Assembly (NCBI RefSeq): GCF_035294165.1 | Contig: NZ_DATGLN010000207.1 | Location: 1 to 64,000, forward strand | Direction of reading: 5' to 3' | Length of the DNA: 64,000 bases | From: Chthonomonas sp035294165 | GTDB lineage: Bacteria > Armatimonadota > Chthonomonadetes > Chthonomonadales > Chthonomonadaceae | Shown here: piece after piece, positions 50,528 to 59,187 of the stretch | How the letters are laid out: each line of letters opens with the position of its first letter | How positions within the stretch are numbered: position 1 is the stretch's first letter | The notes under the pieces: generated by a model | Told to the model about the DNA's origin: nothing | The model's input: the letters and a program-made list of their open reading frames with translations, nothing else | The model's database searches: none | Program-made: the position numbers and the translations under genes

Positions 50528-51607
50528 TTAAGGCTCATATGAGTTCGAATCGTTGGTGAGGCGTTCGTGGAGAGAATCGAAGGGTGGATAGAGAACGCCA
50601 ATTTCGGTGATGAAGGCGTGGATAAGCTCGGCGGGGGTAACATCAAAGGCCGGGTTTAGCGCTGGGACGCCCTCTGGGGCGATGCGATTTCCTTGAATGT
50701 GGGTAACCTCTTGCGGGTCTCGCTGCTCGATGGGAATAAGGTTTCCTGAGGGGAGGCGGAGATCGAAGGTGGAAACGGGCGCAGCCACGTAGAACGGAAC
50801 GCCGTGATAGTGCGCGAGGACGGCAAGGCCGTAGGTACCGATTTTGTTGGCCGTATCCCCATTGGCGGCGATGCGGTCGGCCCCGACGATCACGCAGTCA
50901 ATCTTTCCTTCTCGCATGAGCACGGCGGCCATATTGTCGGCAATGATGGTAACAGGAATCGAATCCTGAGCCAACTCCCAGGCGGTGAGCTTCATTCCTT
51001 GCAGGCGCGGTCGCGTTTCATCGGCAAAAACCTCCACCGTTTTGCCTAGTTCCACAGCAGCCCGAACGACTCCGAGGGCGGTGCCGTAGCCCACCGTAGC
51101 GAGAGCGCCGGCATTGCAGTGGGTAAGCACACTGGCGTGCTGGGGAAGGAGTTGGGCGCCATGATAGCCGAGGCGTCTATTAACTTGGATATCCTCCTCA
51201 AGCATGCGAAGGGCTTCATCTAGAACGGCCTGACGGATATGTTCCGCACTATCAGAAGCCTCGCGTGCGACGGCAAGAATGCGGTCTACAGCCCAAAAAA
51301 GGTTCACCGCGGTTGGGCGAGCCGAACGAAACGCTTGAGCCATCGTGTCGAGGTGAGCGAGGAGCGCGTCGCCGGTATCGAACGGGGGACTATTTTGTGC
51401 ACCGAGCGCCATGCCTAAGGCGGCCGTGCAACCGATGGCGGGGGCACCTCGAACGACCATAGTGCGAATGGCCTCTACAACATCCCGCCAATCGGTGTAG
51501 GTAATGTACGTAAGGCGATGGGGAAGGGCGTTTTGGTCTATTAAAACTAGGCGTCCCTCGCGCCAGTCCACCGTTTGCAGAGTTGTTCCGAGCCGTTGTG
51601 CCGACAT
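50528..51607 (-). CDS. mtnA: S-methyl-5-thioribose-1-phosphate isomerase
   Basis: Converts methylthioribose-1-phosphate, the product of MtnP, to methylthioribulose-1-phosphate. 359 residues. The signature GADRIAANGDTANKIGTYGLAVLA and MVVRGAPAIGCTAALGMALG are clear, as is LTHCNAGALATVGYGTALGVVR. The ATG lies 3 bases after the mtnP TGA, so the two are coupled. No downstream genes of the full methionine-salvage pathway are in the window. Confidence 0.95.
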   Translation of the reverse strand: MSAQRLGTTLQTVDWREGRLVLIDQNALPHRLTYITYTDWRDVVEAIRTMVVRGAPAIGCTAALGMALGAQNSPPFDTGDALLAHLDTMAQAFRSARPTAVNLFWAVDRILAVAREASDSAEHIRQAVLDEALRMLEEDIQVNRRLGYHGAQLLPQHASVLTHCNAGALATVGYGTALGVVRAAVELGKTVEVFADETRPRLQGMKLTAWELAQDSIPVTIIADNMAAVLMREGKIDCVIVGADRIAANGDTANKIGTYGLAVLAHYHGVPFYVAAPVSTFDLRLPSGNLIPIEQRDPQEVTHIQGNRIAPEGVPALNPAFDVTPAELIHAFITEIGVLYPPFDSLHERLTNDSNSYEP

Positions 51608-51610
51608 CGT

Positions 51611-52432
51611 TCAAGCCTCAACTTTGGCATGATCTAGCGCGTGATGACAAGGGCTGTCTAGATCGAGCGGAATTCTCTGCACCAACTCCTTGACAACTTT
51701 CTTGATGCGTTCCGCGTTTTTCAGAAAGGTTTCGTAGACTTCCTTTTGGGTCACCGGTGCTACCTCACCTTCGGCCACTAGGCCGCTATCGTAGTCTGTA
51801 ATAAGGGAGATATTCACCACGGCGATATTTTGTTCGAGAGCCAAGTAGGCTTCCGGATATTGGGTCATGTTAATCACTTCCCATCCGGCTTGAGTGAACC
51901 AGCGACTTTCGGCTTTTGTGGAGAAGCGAGGGCCTTGAATGACCACCACCGTTCCGCGCTCATGGACGGGGATACCTTGTTCTCGGATGACCTCGATAGC
52001 AAGTTTGCGCAGATGAGGGCAATAGGGATCGGCGCTTGAGACATGATATACCTCTGGACCGTCGTAGAAGGTATCTTTCCGGTTACGGGTACGATCTACA
52101 TACTGATCGCACACCACGAAGTCGCCGGGTTTAATGTGGCTTTGCAAGCTGCCGGCAGCACAAGGGCTGATGAGAAAGCGTACGCCAAGTCGTTTCATCG
52201 CCCATATATTCGCCCGATAGTTGATGGCGTGTGGAGGAATGGTATGGTGGCGCCCATGTCGCGGAAGAAAGGCTACTCGACGATCCGAGAGGGTGGCAAG
52301 GAAGATACTATCGCTTGGAGGGCCGAACGGAGTATCCACAGCGATCTCCTCTACCTTGTCAAAGAGAGAGTAAAAACCGCTGCCGCCGAAGACCCCGATC
52401 TCCGCGGTAGGGGTTGTGTTATCAGAAGGCAT
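51611..52432 (-). CDS. mtnP: 5'-Methylthioadenosine phosphorylase
   Basis: Cleaves methylthioadenosine with phosphate to adenine and methylthioribose-1-phosphate. 273 residues. It shows EIGVFGGSGFYSLFD at the N-terminus, ISPCAAGSLQSHIKPGDFV and the specificity region NMTQYPEAYLALE, which marks methylthioadenosine rather than purine-nucleoside phosphorylases. With mtnA and apt it forms the salvage route. Upstream to 52672 is a gap of 240 bases with the short inverted repeat TAGACG/CGTCTA at 52476-52488 and nothing else clear. Confidence 0.94.
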   Translation of the reverse strand: MPSDNTTPTAEIGVFGGSGFYSLFDKVEEIAVDTPFGPPSDSIFLATLSDRRVAFLPRHGRHHTIPPHAINYRANIWAMKRLGVRFLISPCAAGSLQSHIKPGDFVVCDQYVDRTRNRKDTFYDGPEVYHVSSADPYCPHLRKLAIEVIREQGIPVHERGTVVVIQGPRFSTKAESRWFTQAGWEVINMTQYPEAYLALEQNIAVVNISLITDYDSGLVAEGEVAPVTQKEVYETFLKNAERIKKVVKELVQRIPLDLDSPCHHALDHAKVEA

Positions 52433-52672
52433 CCTACAGTAAAAAGCTCCTCTAAATCTATGGGATGAAGAATAGTAGACGGCGTCTATTTTACCCGCTC
52501 ACGACAAACTTTTGGGGGAATGGGGATTGCAGGGTGTTGGGGAATGGATTCGACTCGGTGCTCTTTTCTGAAGCGTCGAAGCATGCGAAGAGGCGGTGCG
52601 TTGACCGAAAATCGTTTCATGACGGTAAGATTCAGCAGTTCATCGGTTTTGCACTAGAAGAGAGGGAGCACA

Positions 52673-53239
52673 GTGATAACAAGAGCGGTTTTTCTGGATA
52701 GGGATGGGGTGCTGAGCGTGGAGGGAGGCGACTACGTGACCCGTCCCGAGTTGCTGAGGATGTTGCCGAGGGTGGGCGAGGCTATAGAACGGTTGAATCG
52801 AGCGAACTTTAGAGTGATGATTGTAACCAATCAATCTGCCGTTGGGCGAGGATTGATGACCTTAGACGATTTGGCAGAAGTTCATACACGGTTACAGTCG
52901 GAAGTCGCCTTGGAGGGAGGAAGGATAGATGCGGTATATTTCTGCCCTCATCGTCCGGAGGAGGGATGCTCCTGTCGCAAACCGGCTCCGGGGATGCTCT
53001 TACGCGCTGCCGCGGAGCACGATATTGATCTGCATCGAAGCTACATGATAGGGGATTCACCGAAGGACATTGCCGCCGGGGCGTCGGTAGGATGTCGGAC
53101 CGTGCTGGTTTTAAGTGGACACACGCGGGCTTACGAGCCTTGTCGCTTTCCCGCACCGCAACCCGAATGTGTCTGTGCCGATCTATGGAACGCCGTCGAA
53201 TGGATACTTTCAGTAGAGGCTACCGATACCGGTTCCTAG
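52673..53239 (+). CDS. gmhB: HAD-family D-glycero-D-manno-heptose 1,7-bisphosphate phosphatase-like protein
   Basis: 188-residue HAD-IIIA phosphatase. The nucleophile motif FLDRDGVL (D9, D11) and the zinc loop CPHRPEEGCSCRKP match GmhB; GDSPKDIAAGASVGCRTVLV is motif III. GmhB removes the 7-phosphate during synthesis of ADP-heptose for LPS inner core; the same fold includes histidinol phosphatase, which cannot be excluded. The GTG start follows GAGGGAG. Its 3' end overlaps the convergent lptD gene by 30 bases. Confidence 0.85.
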   Translation: MITRAVFLDRDGVLSVEGGDYVTRPELLRMLPRVGEAIERLNRANFRVMIVTNQSAVGRGLMTLDDLAEVHTRLQSEVALEGGRIDAVYFCPHRPEEGCSCRKPAPGMLLRAAAEHDIDLHRSYMIGDSPKDIAAGASVGCRTVLVLSGHTRAYEPCRFPAPQPECVCADLWNAVEWILSVEATDTGS

Positions 53240-55636
53240 AGCCTGACCGGCGGGGCCATAGCCGAAGGCGCGGAAGAAGGGGAAGGCGGTGATGCGAATA
53301 GAGAGATAGAAGGCGCATTCCGGGCGGAAGCCGCCGACGTTATTGGTGTAGGTTAGGCTCATCTCGAGACAATCCCAGTCGTGGATGATTTGGAGGTTTT
53401 GTCCGGTGAAGCTCCCCGTTAGACCACTGTAGAGGTAGAGGCCGTTAATGCGCCACGAGCGCCCGATAGGGATAGAGAATTGGGTGTTCAGTTGGGTAAT
53501 TTTACGTCGAAGTCCCGGTTGCTGTGGGTCTATGTTGGCGAGGATGTCGAGACCGAAATCGTTTTTTCCGCGTAGGCTTAGCTGGTTGACGAGGGCAAAG
53601 AAGCGCCCGCGATTCGGGTCGTAGACCTGGGTTGCATCAAAGCGAACCGAGGGAGTTGGGCGCCACATAAGGCGTGTAGAGAGCGATTGCCAGGGCAGGG
53701 TACCCGGCGTGTGGGTGAGATCGTAGCCGACTCGCGCTGTGAATTGGAAATGAGGGTCATCCAGGTAGCCACCATCGAAAGAGAGATAATGGGAGCGTCG
53801 CAGTTGGTCGAAGTAGAAAGGGGTAGCCCCTTCCGGCTGATCGTAGACGTAATCTATGTCGAAGCCGGAGCGGCCCGCAATGTGTTGGCGTAGATGCATG
53901 TCGTCGTGGAGGCGATATTCGGCGGCTCCATCGCCGTAGAAGCGTTGCTCGAAACCGAGGGCCGTTGTGAGTTCGGTTCGTCCCGTTAGAAGAGTAATGG
54001 GCTGTGTGTTGAGGCCTAAAAGCACGCGATCGGTATTCACTTCGGAGCCGGGTTCGGAGTACTGCCCTACACCCAAATCGAGAGTTAGCGGCAGTTTTCG
54101 TAGCCACCCCCCTCGGAAACGGTATGTATTGAAGTCCATTTTAAGCTCCGGCAGCTTTTGCAGCACACCGAACGAGCCCCCTGTTTGGGTACCAATGGGG
54201 GTAGAACCGTTTGCCACCAGAGAGAGAGCGTACTCACGCGCGTCATGTTGATAGCTGAAGTTTTCATCAAGTCGTTCCGATTTTGAGGAAAAGCCCGAGC
54301 CACCGGAGAGAAGATCGGAAAGCTCTAAGTCGAAGGACAGACTATTATGTGTGCTGCCGGAGGAGCCGAAGAGAAAGTCTTGTTTAAGGCTGCCGGTAAG
54401 TTGACGGCTAAAGAAACCGGGTGAGAAGCTGGTGGCGAGATTAAGTGTAAGGTCGCCATCCGTGCCGTGCAGAGGGTCGGTGTGGTTAAAATCGAAGCGG
54501 GTGGTTTGGGTGTCGTAGCGAATGGTGCCCGAGCCAAAGGCGTAGCTATTGCGTTGCAGTTCCGAGTCGATAGCAAAGCGGTTGTTGCTGCCGATGTTCT
54601 GCTGGTGTTTGAAGCTTGCGCTGAAGTTGGTGTTGAAGCCTTGGGATAGGTAGCCTTGAAGAGTAAAAAGCCCACCATTAGTCGGGCCGAGTCCGGTTCC
54701 GAGCCGCGGAAGACGGTTGCCTATGGTGCCGTAGCCGTAGGCAGAGACGAACACGCCGTTATCTGCCGAGTAGGCTCCGCTTGTCGGCGATGTTTGTGGG
54801 GTCTGCTTGCCGGCGAGATACTCTTGTTCGAAGCGATAGCCAATACCGCGCTTTTGTGTGATGTCGAGGCGGAAGAGGCCGGCGGCATCCCGTCCTTCTG
54901 CGAAGGCGTAAGGGAAGCGGGCGAAGTAGCCCTCGTCTATATTTTGACCGAACTCCGGAAGGTAGTTGGTGCGCGGGCGTTTTGGAAGACGTTGATTGAG
55001 GGGAATTACAAGTTCTGGCAGCGTAATGAGTTTCACCCCAAAAAAGAAGATGCTTACCTTTCGGAGCGTTAGCTTTTGGTAGGGCACTAGCTCCGCCGAG
55101 CTTATCTGCAGTTGATAGTGCGGGGTGGGCTGGGTGCAGGTGGTGGCCGAGAGACTTTGGCCAAATAGGTAACCGGACTGGTTGCCTTCAAGTGTCTGGC
55201 CCTTTATAAAGATAGGCGAGTAGATATTTCCGCTGAACAGGGATGGGGTAAGCATGCCATGTGGGTTGCCTAGTCGGAAGCTTCCATCGGGGGGATAGAA
55301 GAAGATGGTATCGGCTGTAGCAACTATTCCATTTCGTTCGATACGCGCATTGCCGCTGAAGAGGAAGCCGTTTTTAAAACTTCCATCCATTCTATCTGCG
55401 CTGATGGTGGTACCGAGATAGTTAATAGAGATGCCGCCGCTGACATGGTAGACGCCATCCGGACTGATGTTGAAGGGGCCTTCTAGGTGAATTTGAAAGG
55501 ATTGTTGAGGCGGCGCTGATGGTGGGCGGACGAAGGCGGAAGGAGGTGGTGTAGCGGAGCTTACAGGGGGTTGATTCTGTAAGGGTGAGAATAAGGCCCA
55601 AATCTTGATCAGTGCTAAGGATACGGCGATAGGCAT
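53210..55636 (-). CDS. lptD: LptD-like outer-membrane LPS-assembly protein
   Basis: 808 residues. An N-terminal hydrophobic signal and Pro-rich linker precede an OstA-like beta-jellyroll (about 45-190: ISADRMDGSFKNG, NARIERNGIVATADTIFF) and a large beta-barrel with alternating polar/aromatic strands to the C-terminus. This is the LptD domain order, placing LPS at the outer leaflet. The four cysteines of Escherichia coli LptD are not matched in pattern. The convergent neighbour gmhB makes an LPS precursor. It may follow the upstream sulfatase-fold gene in one transcript (76-base gap). Confidence 0.85.
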   Translation of the reverse strand: MPIAVSLALIKIWALFSPLQNQPPVSSATPPPSAFVRPPSAPPQQSFQIHLEGPFNISPDGVYHVSGGISINYLGTTISADRMDGSFKNGFLFSGNARIERNGIVATADTIFFYPPDGSFRLGNPHGMLTPSLFSGNIYSPIFIKGQTLEGNQSGYLFGQSLSATTCTQPTPHYQLQISSAELVPYQKLTLRKVSIFFFGVKLITLPELVIPLNQRLPKRPRTNYLPEFGQNIDEGYFARFPYAFAEGRDAAGLFRLDITQKRGIGYRFEQEYLAGKQTPQTSPTSGAYSADNGVFVSAYGYGTIGNRLPRLGTGLGPTNGGLFTLQGYLSQGFNTNFSASFKHQQNIGSNNRFAIDSELQRNSYAFGSGTIRYDTQTTRFDFNHTDPLHGTDGDLTLNLATSFSPGFFSRQLTGSLKQDFLFGSSGSTHNSLSFDLELSDLLSGGSGFSSKSERLDENFSYQHDAREYALSLVANGSTPIGTQTGGSFGVLQKLPELKMDFNTYRFRGGWLRKLPLTLDLGVGQYSEPGSEVNTDRVLLGLNTQPITLLTGRTELTTALGFEQRFYGDGAAEYRLHDDMHLRQHIAGRSGFDIDYVYDQPEGATPFYFDQLRRSHYLSFDGGYLDDPHFQFTARVGYDLTHTPGTLPWQSLSTRLMWRPTPSVRFDATQVYDPNRGRFFALVNQLSLRGKNDFGLDILANIDPQQPGLRRKITQLNTQFSIPIGRSWRINGLYLYSGLTGSFTGQNLQIIHDWDCLEMSLTYTNNVGGFRPECAFYLSIRITAFPFFRAFGYGPAGQALGTGIGSLY

Positions 55637-55712
55637 AGGGCATATAGGGGGAACACAGCGACAGCCACATTATGACATATTCTTTACGAAAGAGGCAGAA
55701 AGTAGTGACCAG

Positions 55713-57038
55713 CTACCGGGTCTCTTGGCCGATCCGTACCCAGGCATCCCATTTTTGACCTAGAGAGATAGGTTGAGCAAGTAGTGGGTCTTCTGTACGG
55801 CCAATTCGCGCCAGTTCTTGGGATATCCAGCACTCTAATTCCTCTTGCAGGGCATGAGCTTCATCGGCGTGGGAGTCGGCCAAATTCCGAGATTCTGCTG
55901 GGTCTTGAGCGAGATCGTACAGCTCGATGGGCGGCATGCCATGCCGGTCGGGACGACGGGCAAGGATCAGCTTGCGGTCGCGGGTACGAAGTGCCCATTT
56001 CGATTGCCATGTGTTTTCGCAACTAATGATGCGATCCCATCCTTGAAAAGGGCGGTTTTCGATGAGGGGTTGCCAAAAGCTTTTGCCTTCCATGTGAGGT
56101 GGCGGGTTAGCCCCTACGGCGGAGAGCACTGTGGGTGCAATATCGAGGTGTTGTACCATCTCTGAAATAACCGTATTCGGCCTGATGTAGTTTGGATGTC
56201 GCATGATGAGGGGGACATGGATGGTCTGATCGTAGAGTCCGTGGTGTTCAAAGTAGATGTCGTGTTCGGTAAGGCTTTCGCCATGGTCCCCGGTGAGGAT
56301 AACAAGGGTGTTTTGGTCGAGGTTTTCTTCGGTAAGAGCATCTAGGAGTTGACCGATGCCTTCATCCACATGGCGTATTTCGGCATCATAGAGCGAAGAG
56401 ATATAGTTTACGTCACGGACAGGGCCTAATTTTTTAAACCAGATGTCATGAAACATGCCCCAGATCGGCTGACGTCTTACCGGTTCCATCGTATCGGGGC
56501 CTGAGAAAGGGTCTTTATCCGACGGGTAAAACATCCTATAGCGCTGGGGAGGGAGGTAGGGGGTATGTGGCTCCCAATAGTGGAGGAAGAGGAAGAACGT
56601 TTCTGTTTTATGTTGACGCAGCCAAGGGATAGCCCGCGCGTTGATCTCTTCACATGATACGAGTAGACGCAATTTATGACGGAAGCTGGGGTTAATGTAG
56701 AACTCATAGCCGCGAGCAAGCCAAGGTTTTATATCGTAAAGATTATCTACGGCAGCGGTAGTATAGTTAGCCTGTTGGAGCAGTTCGGGCAGAACGGGAA
56801 TTTTTCGATCGAGGTCTACTTGGCCACCATGGCAAACGATGTTGTGGCTAATGGGGTGAAGGCCTGTGTAAATGGTGGTATGAGCGGGTGTTGTGGGGAT
56901 GCCGGGGGCGAAGCAATGGGTAAACCTGGCTCCTTGTGCGGCGAGTCGGTCTATGTTGGGCGAAGTAGCGAGTGGGTAACCATAGCAGCCAAGGTGGTCG
57001 GCTCTTAGGGTGTCTATGACGATAAGGAGAACGTTCAT
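55713..57038 (-). CDS. Sulfatase-fold hydrolase with Thr in place of the Cys/Ser nucleophile
   Basis: 441-residue alkaline-phosphatase-superfamily enzyme. N-terminal LLIVIDTLRADHLGCYG gives the first metal ligand, and TGDHGESLTEHDIYFEHHGLY carries the second-site Asp/His. At the position of the sulfatase CxPxR motif the sequence is T49-T-P-A-H, so the formylglycine Cys/Ser is Thr and the Arg is His. That argues against a true sulfatase and for a Thr-nucleophile phosphodiesterase or transferase. No signal peptide or transmembrane helix is clear. TATAAT lies upstream. Confidence 0.85.
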   Translation of the reverse strand: MNVLLIVIDTLRADHLGCYGYPLATSPNIDRLAAQGARFTHCFAPGIPTTPAHTTIYTGLHPISHNIVCHGGQVDLDRKIPVLPELLQQANYTTAAVDNLYDIKPWLARGYEFYINPSFRHKLRLLVSCEEINARAIPWLRQHKTETFFLFLHYWEPHTPYLPPQRYRMFYPSDKDPFSGPDTMEPVRRQPIWGMFHDIWFKKLGPVRDVNYISSLYDAEIRHVDEGIGQLLDALTEENLDQNTLVILTGDHGESLTEHDIYFEHHGLYDQTIHVPLIMRHPNYIRPNTVISEMVQHLDIAPTVLSAVGANPPPHMEGKSFWQPLIENRPFQGWDRIISCENTWQSKWALRTRDRKLILARRPDRHGMPPIELYDLAQDPAESRNLADSHADEAHALQEELECWISQELARIGRTEDPLLAQPISLGQKWDAWVRIGQETR

Positions 57039-57090
57039 TTATCTCTCATTGGGAGGGGCACAACGCCGCCATATGCTGAAATTCACCTAC

Positions 57091-57096
57091 ATTATA
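57091..57096 (-). promoter_or_regulatory. -10 box (TATAAT) of the sulfatase-fold gene
   Basis: Minus-strand TATAAT about 55 bases before the ATG at 57038. The 57039-57310 gap also has a plus-strand GGGTATACT near 57205 towards the aminotransferase; no clear -35 in either direction. Confidence 0.4.
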
Positions 57097-57310
57097 ACAC
57101 TTGAGGCGGTTTTTCTTCGTACTAATATTTAGCACCCAAAAGTTGGTTTTGCAACACTTTGCATGATAGGTTAGACACTGGTGCGAAATAGGCGAAATGA
57201 GCGGGTATACTTTGCAGAGGATAAAGCCCGTCGAGGTCTGGTAGGCATCATCAAAAGGCGTTCCGTAGCCTGCAAAGCAGTTCAGGCGCCTAAGGGGACA
57301 GAAGATTGCA

Positions 57311-58504
57311 ATGGCCGTAGCGCGTGGAACATCACCCAAAAGACCGTTGAATAGAGTAATTGCCGGTTGCCCACCCTCTGGCATTCGTCGCTTTTTTGAT
57401 ATCGCGAGTCAGATGGAAGGGGTAATCTCTTTGGGGGTTGGCGAGCCGGATTTTGTGACTCCGCAGGTTATTCGTGAGGCCGGTATCCGTGCCCTTGAGG
57501 AAGGCCGCACCTCTTACACGGGCAACAGCGGTTTGCCAAAGCTGCGGGAAGGTATTTGCGCCTTGCTGGAGCGCCGACATGGTGTGCGTTACGACCCAGA
57601 AAGCGAGTGCTTGATTACGGTTGGCGTGTCGGAAGCGCTGGATTTGGCGTTGCGGGTGTTGATAAACCCCGACGATGAGGTGATCGTGCCTACGCCCTGT
57701 TATGTGGCTTATGAGCCGTGCATTCAATTTGCGGGTGGCGTTGCGGTGACGATCCCGACCTACATGGAGGAGGGATTCCGGTTAGACCCGAGCCGTGTGG
57801 AAAGCGCCATAACATCAAGGACGAAAGCCATTCTTATCGCTTCACCTGCCAACCCGACGGGAGCAACGCAGTCGCGCGAGAATTTGATGCGACTCGTTGA
57901 GATCGCCGACCGATACGATCTCTATATTATTTCAGATGAGATTTACGAACGCCTGACCTACGAGGGTAAGCCAACCTGTGTGGGAGCGTTGCCTTTAGCG
58001 CGAGAGCGAACGGTGGTATTGAACGGCTTTTCGAAGAGCCATGCGATGACGGGGTGGCGTGTAGGATATGCCTGCGGCCCGGAGCCTATTCTCCGATTAA
58101 TGACCCGCGTACACCAGTATACCATGCTTTGTGCAAGCCATATTTCCCAGCTTGCGGCCATTGAGGCCATTGAAAACGGCGACCCGGATGTGGAGGCTAT
58201 GGTGGCCGATTATGATAAGCGGCGGCGTATTTTTGTGGAGGGACTGAACCGCGTAGGCCTGGAATGCCTTATGCCACAAGGGGCCTTTTACACATTTCCC
58301 TCCATCAAGCGTTATGGGCTTTCGAGTGAAGAGTTTGCCGAGCGATTATTACAGGAGGAGCGTGTCGCGGTGGTGCCGGGCACCGCCTTTGGTGCGGCTG
58401 GAGAAGGGCATATACGCTGCTCTTATGCCACGGCGTTAACGAAAATAGAGGAGGCGCTGGAACGAATGGAACGATTTCTGCGGCGGCTGGAGAACACTAG
58501 ATGA
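57311..58504 (+). CDS. Class I/II PLP aminotransferase
   Basis: 397 residues. PLP lysine in LNGFSKSHAMTGWRVGYACG, the substrate-binding SDEIYERLTYEG, and SPANPTGATQSRENLMRL are characteristic of aspartate/aromatic-type aminotransferases; the N-terminal SLGVGEPDFVTP agrees. Substrate not decided (aspartate, tyrosine or diaminopimelate branches are possible). Its TGA overlaps the ATG of the next gene (ATGA), a sign of translational coupling. Confidence 0.9.
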   Translation: MAVARGTSPKRPLNRVIAGCPPSGIRRFFDIASQMEGVISLGVGEPDFVTPQVIREAGIRALEEGRTSYTGNSGLPKLREGICALLERRHGVRYDPESECLITVGVSEALDLALRVLINPDDEVIVPTPCYVAYEPCIQFAGGVAVTIPTYMEEGFRLDPSRVESAITSRTKAILIASPANPTGATQSRENLMRLVEIADRYDLYIISDEIYERLTYEGKPTCVGALPLARERTVVLNGFSKSHAMTGWRVGYACGPEPILRLMTRVHQYTMLCASHISQLAAIEAIENGDPDVEAMVADYDKRRRIFVEGLNRVGLECLMPQGAFYTFPSIKRYGLSSEEFAERLLQEERVAVVPGTAFGAAGEGHIRCSYATALTKIEEALERMERFLRRLENTR

Positions 58505-59145
58505 TAGAAAGGGTTAATCGGCGATATTTGGGGTTGGGGATTTGCATACTCTTTCTATGCTGTTTCCTCGGCGTTGCTCGCGCCGACCGCATTGTGCTTG
58601 CACCGATGGCGGAGACACCAGACCCAAACAGTTTAGGCTTATCCGGTTTATTAACGCCCTATCGGCATGACAACAGCTTTCTATGGCTTCGATACGCCTC
58701 TGCACAAGGGATAGAGTTGGAACTACAACGTGCAGCCCTGCTTCCAGACCCAAAGACGCGCTATACTTTCGACGTGGAGTATCCTCTCACGTTCGATTTT
58801 GGCGGTCTTCCTGCCATCGCTTTAGGAGTGCGCGACCTTTTTGGAACGGGGGACGAGCATGGTGCGCTGTATGCGGTCGTGAGTCATTCTCCTATTATCC
58901 CCGAGCGCCTGAAACCCTTTCTTAACCACTTCCGCCTCACGGCGGGCGTGGGAACCGGCACGATGGATGGGCTGTTCGTAGGGGTGCAGGCCAAAATGCT
59001 CGGTTCCGTTACGCTCTCCGCGGAACTTTACCGCAGACAGCCCAATTTTGGGCTGAATCTGCCTGTGGTTCGGGGGATGAGTGCGGATGTTGCAAGCATC
59101 AATGGAACCATTTACTATGGTTTCAGTGTCCATATAGTTCGTTAG
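58501..59145 (+). CDS. YjbH-like exported beta-barrel-type protein
   Basis: 214 residues with a signal peptide (LGLGICILFLCCFLGVARA). The mature part is built of short amphipathic strands ending with an aromatic-rich tail (YYGFSVHIVR), as in outer-membrane barrels. The region LGVRDLFGTGDEHGALYAVVSH recalls YjbH-like outer-membrane proteins of exopolysaccharide loci, which are often much larger. It starts within the aminotransferase stop. Function inferred only from topology. Confidence 0.65.
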   Translation: MIERVNRRYLGLGICILFLCCFLGVARADRIVLAPMAETPDPNSLGLSGLLTPYRHDNSFLWLRYASAQGIELELQRAALLPDPKTRYTFDVEYPLTFDFGGLPAIALGVRDLFGTGDEHGALYAVVSHSPIIPERLKPFLNHFRLTAGVGTGTMDGLFVGVQAKMLGSVTLSAELYRRQPNFGLNLPVVRGMSADVASINGTIYYGFSVHIVR

Positions 59146-59187
59146 AACTCTTAAAATAAGGAAATTTTTATTTCGGGATAGGTATAG

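Noticed and set aside
50535..50556. tRNA-like GTTCGAATC
   Set aside because: It is the coding end of mtnA; no acceptor or anticodon stems could be folded around it.
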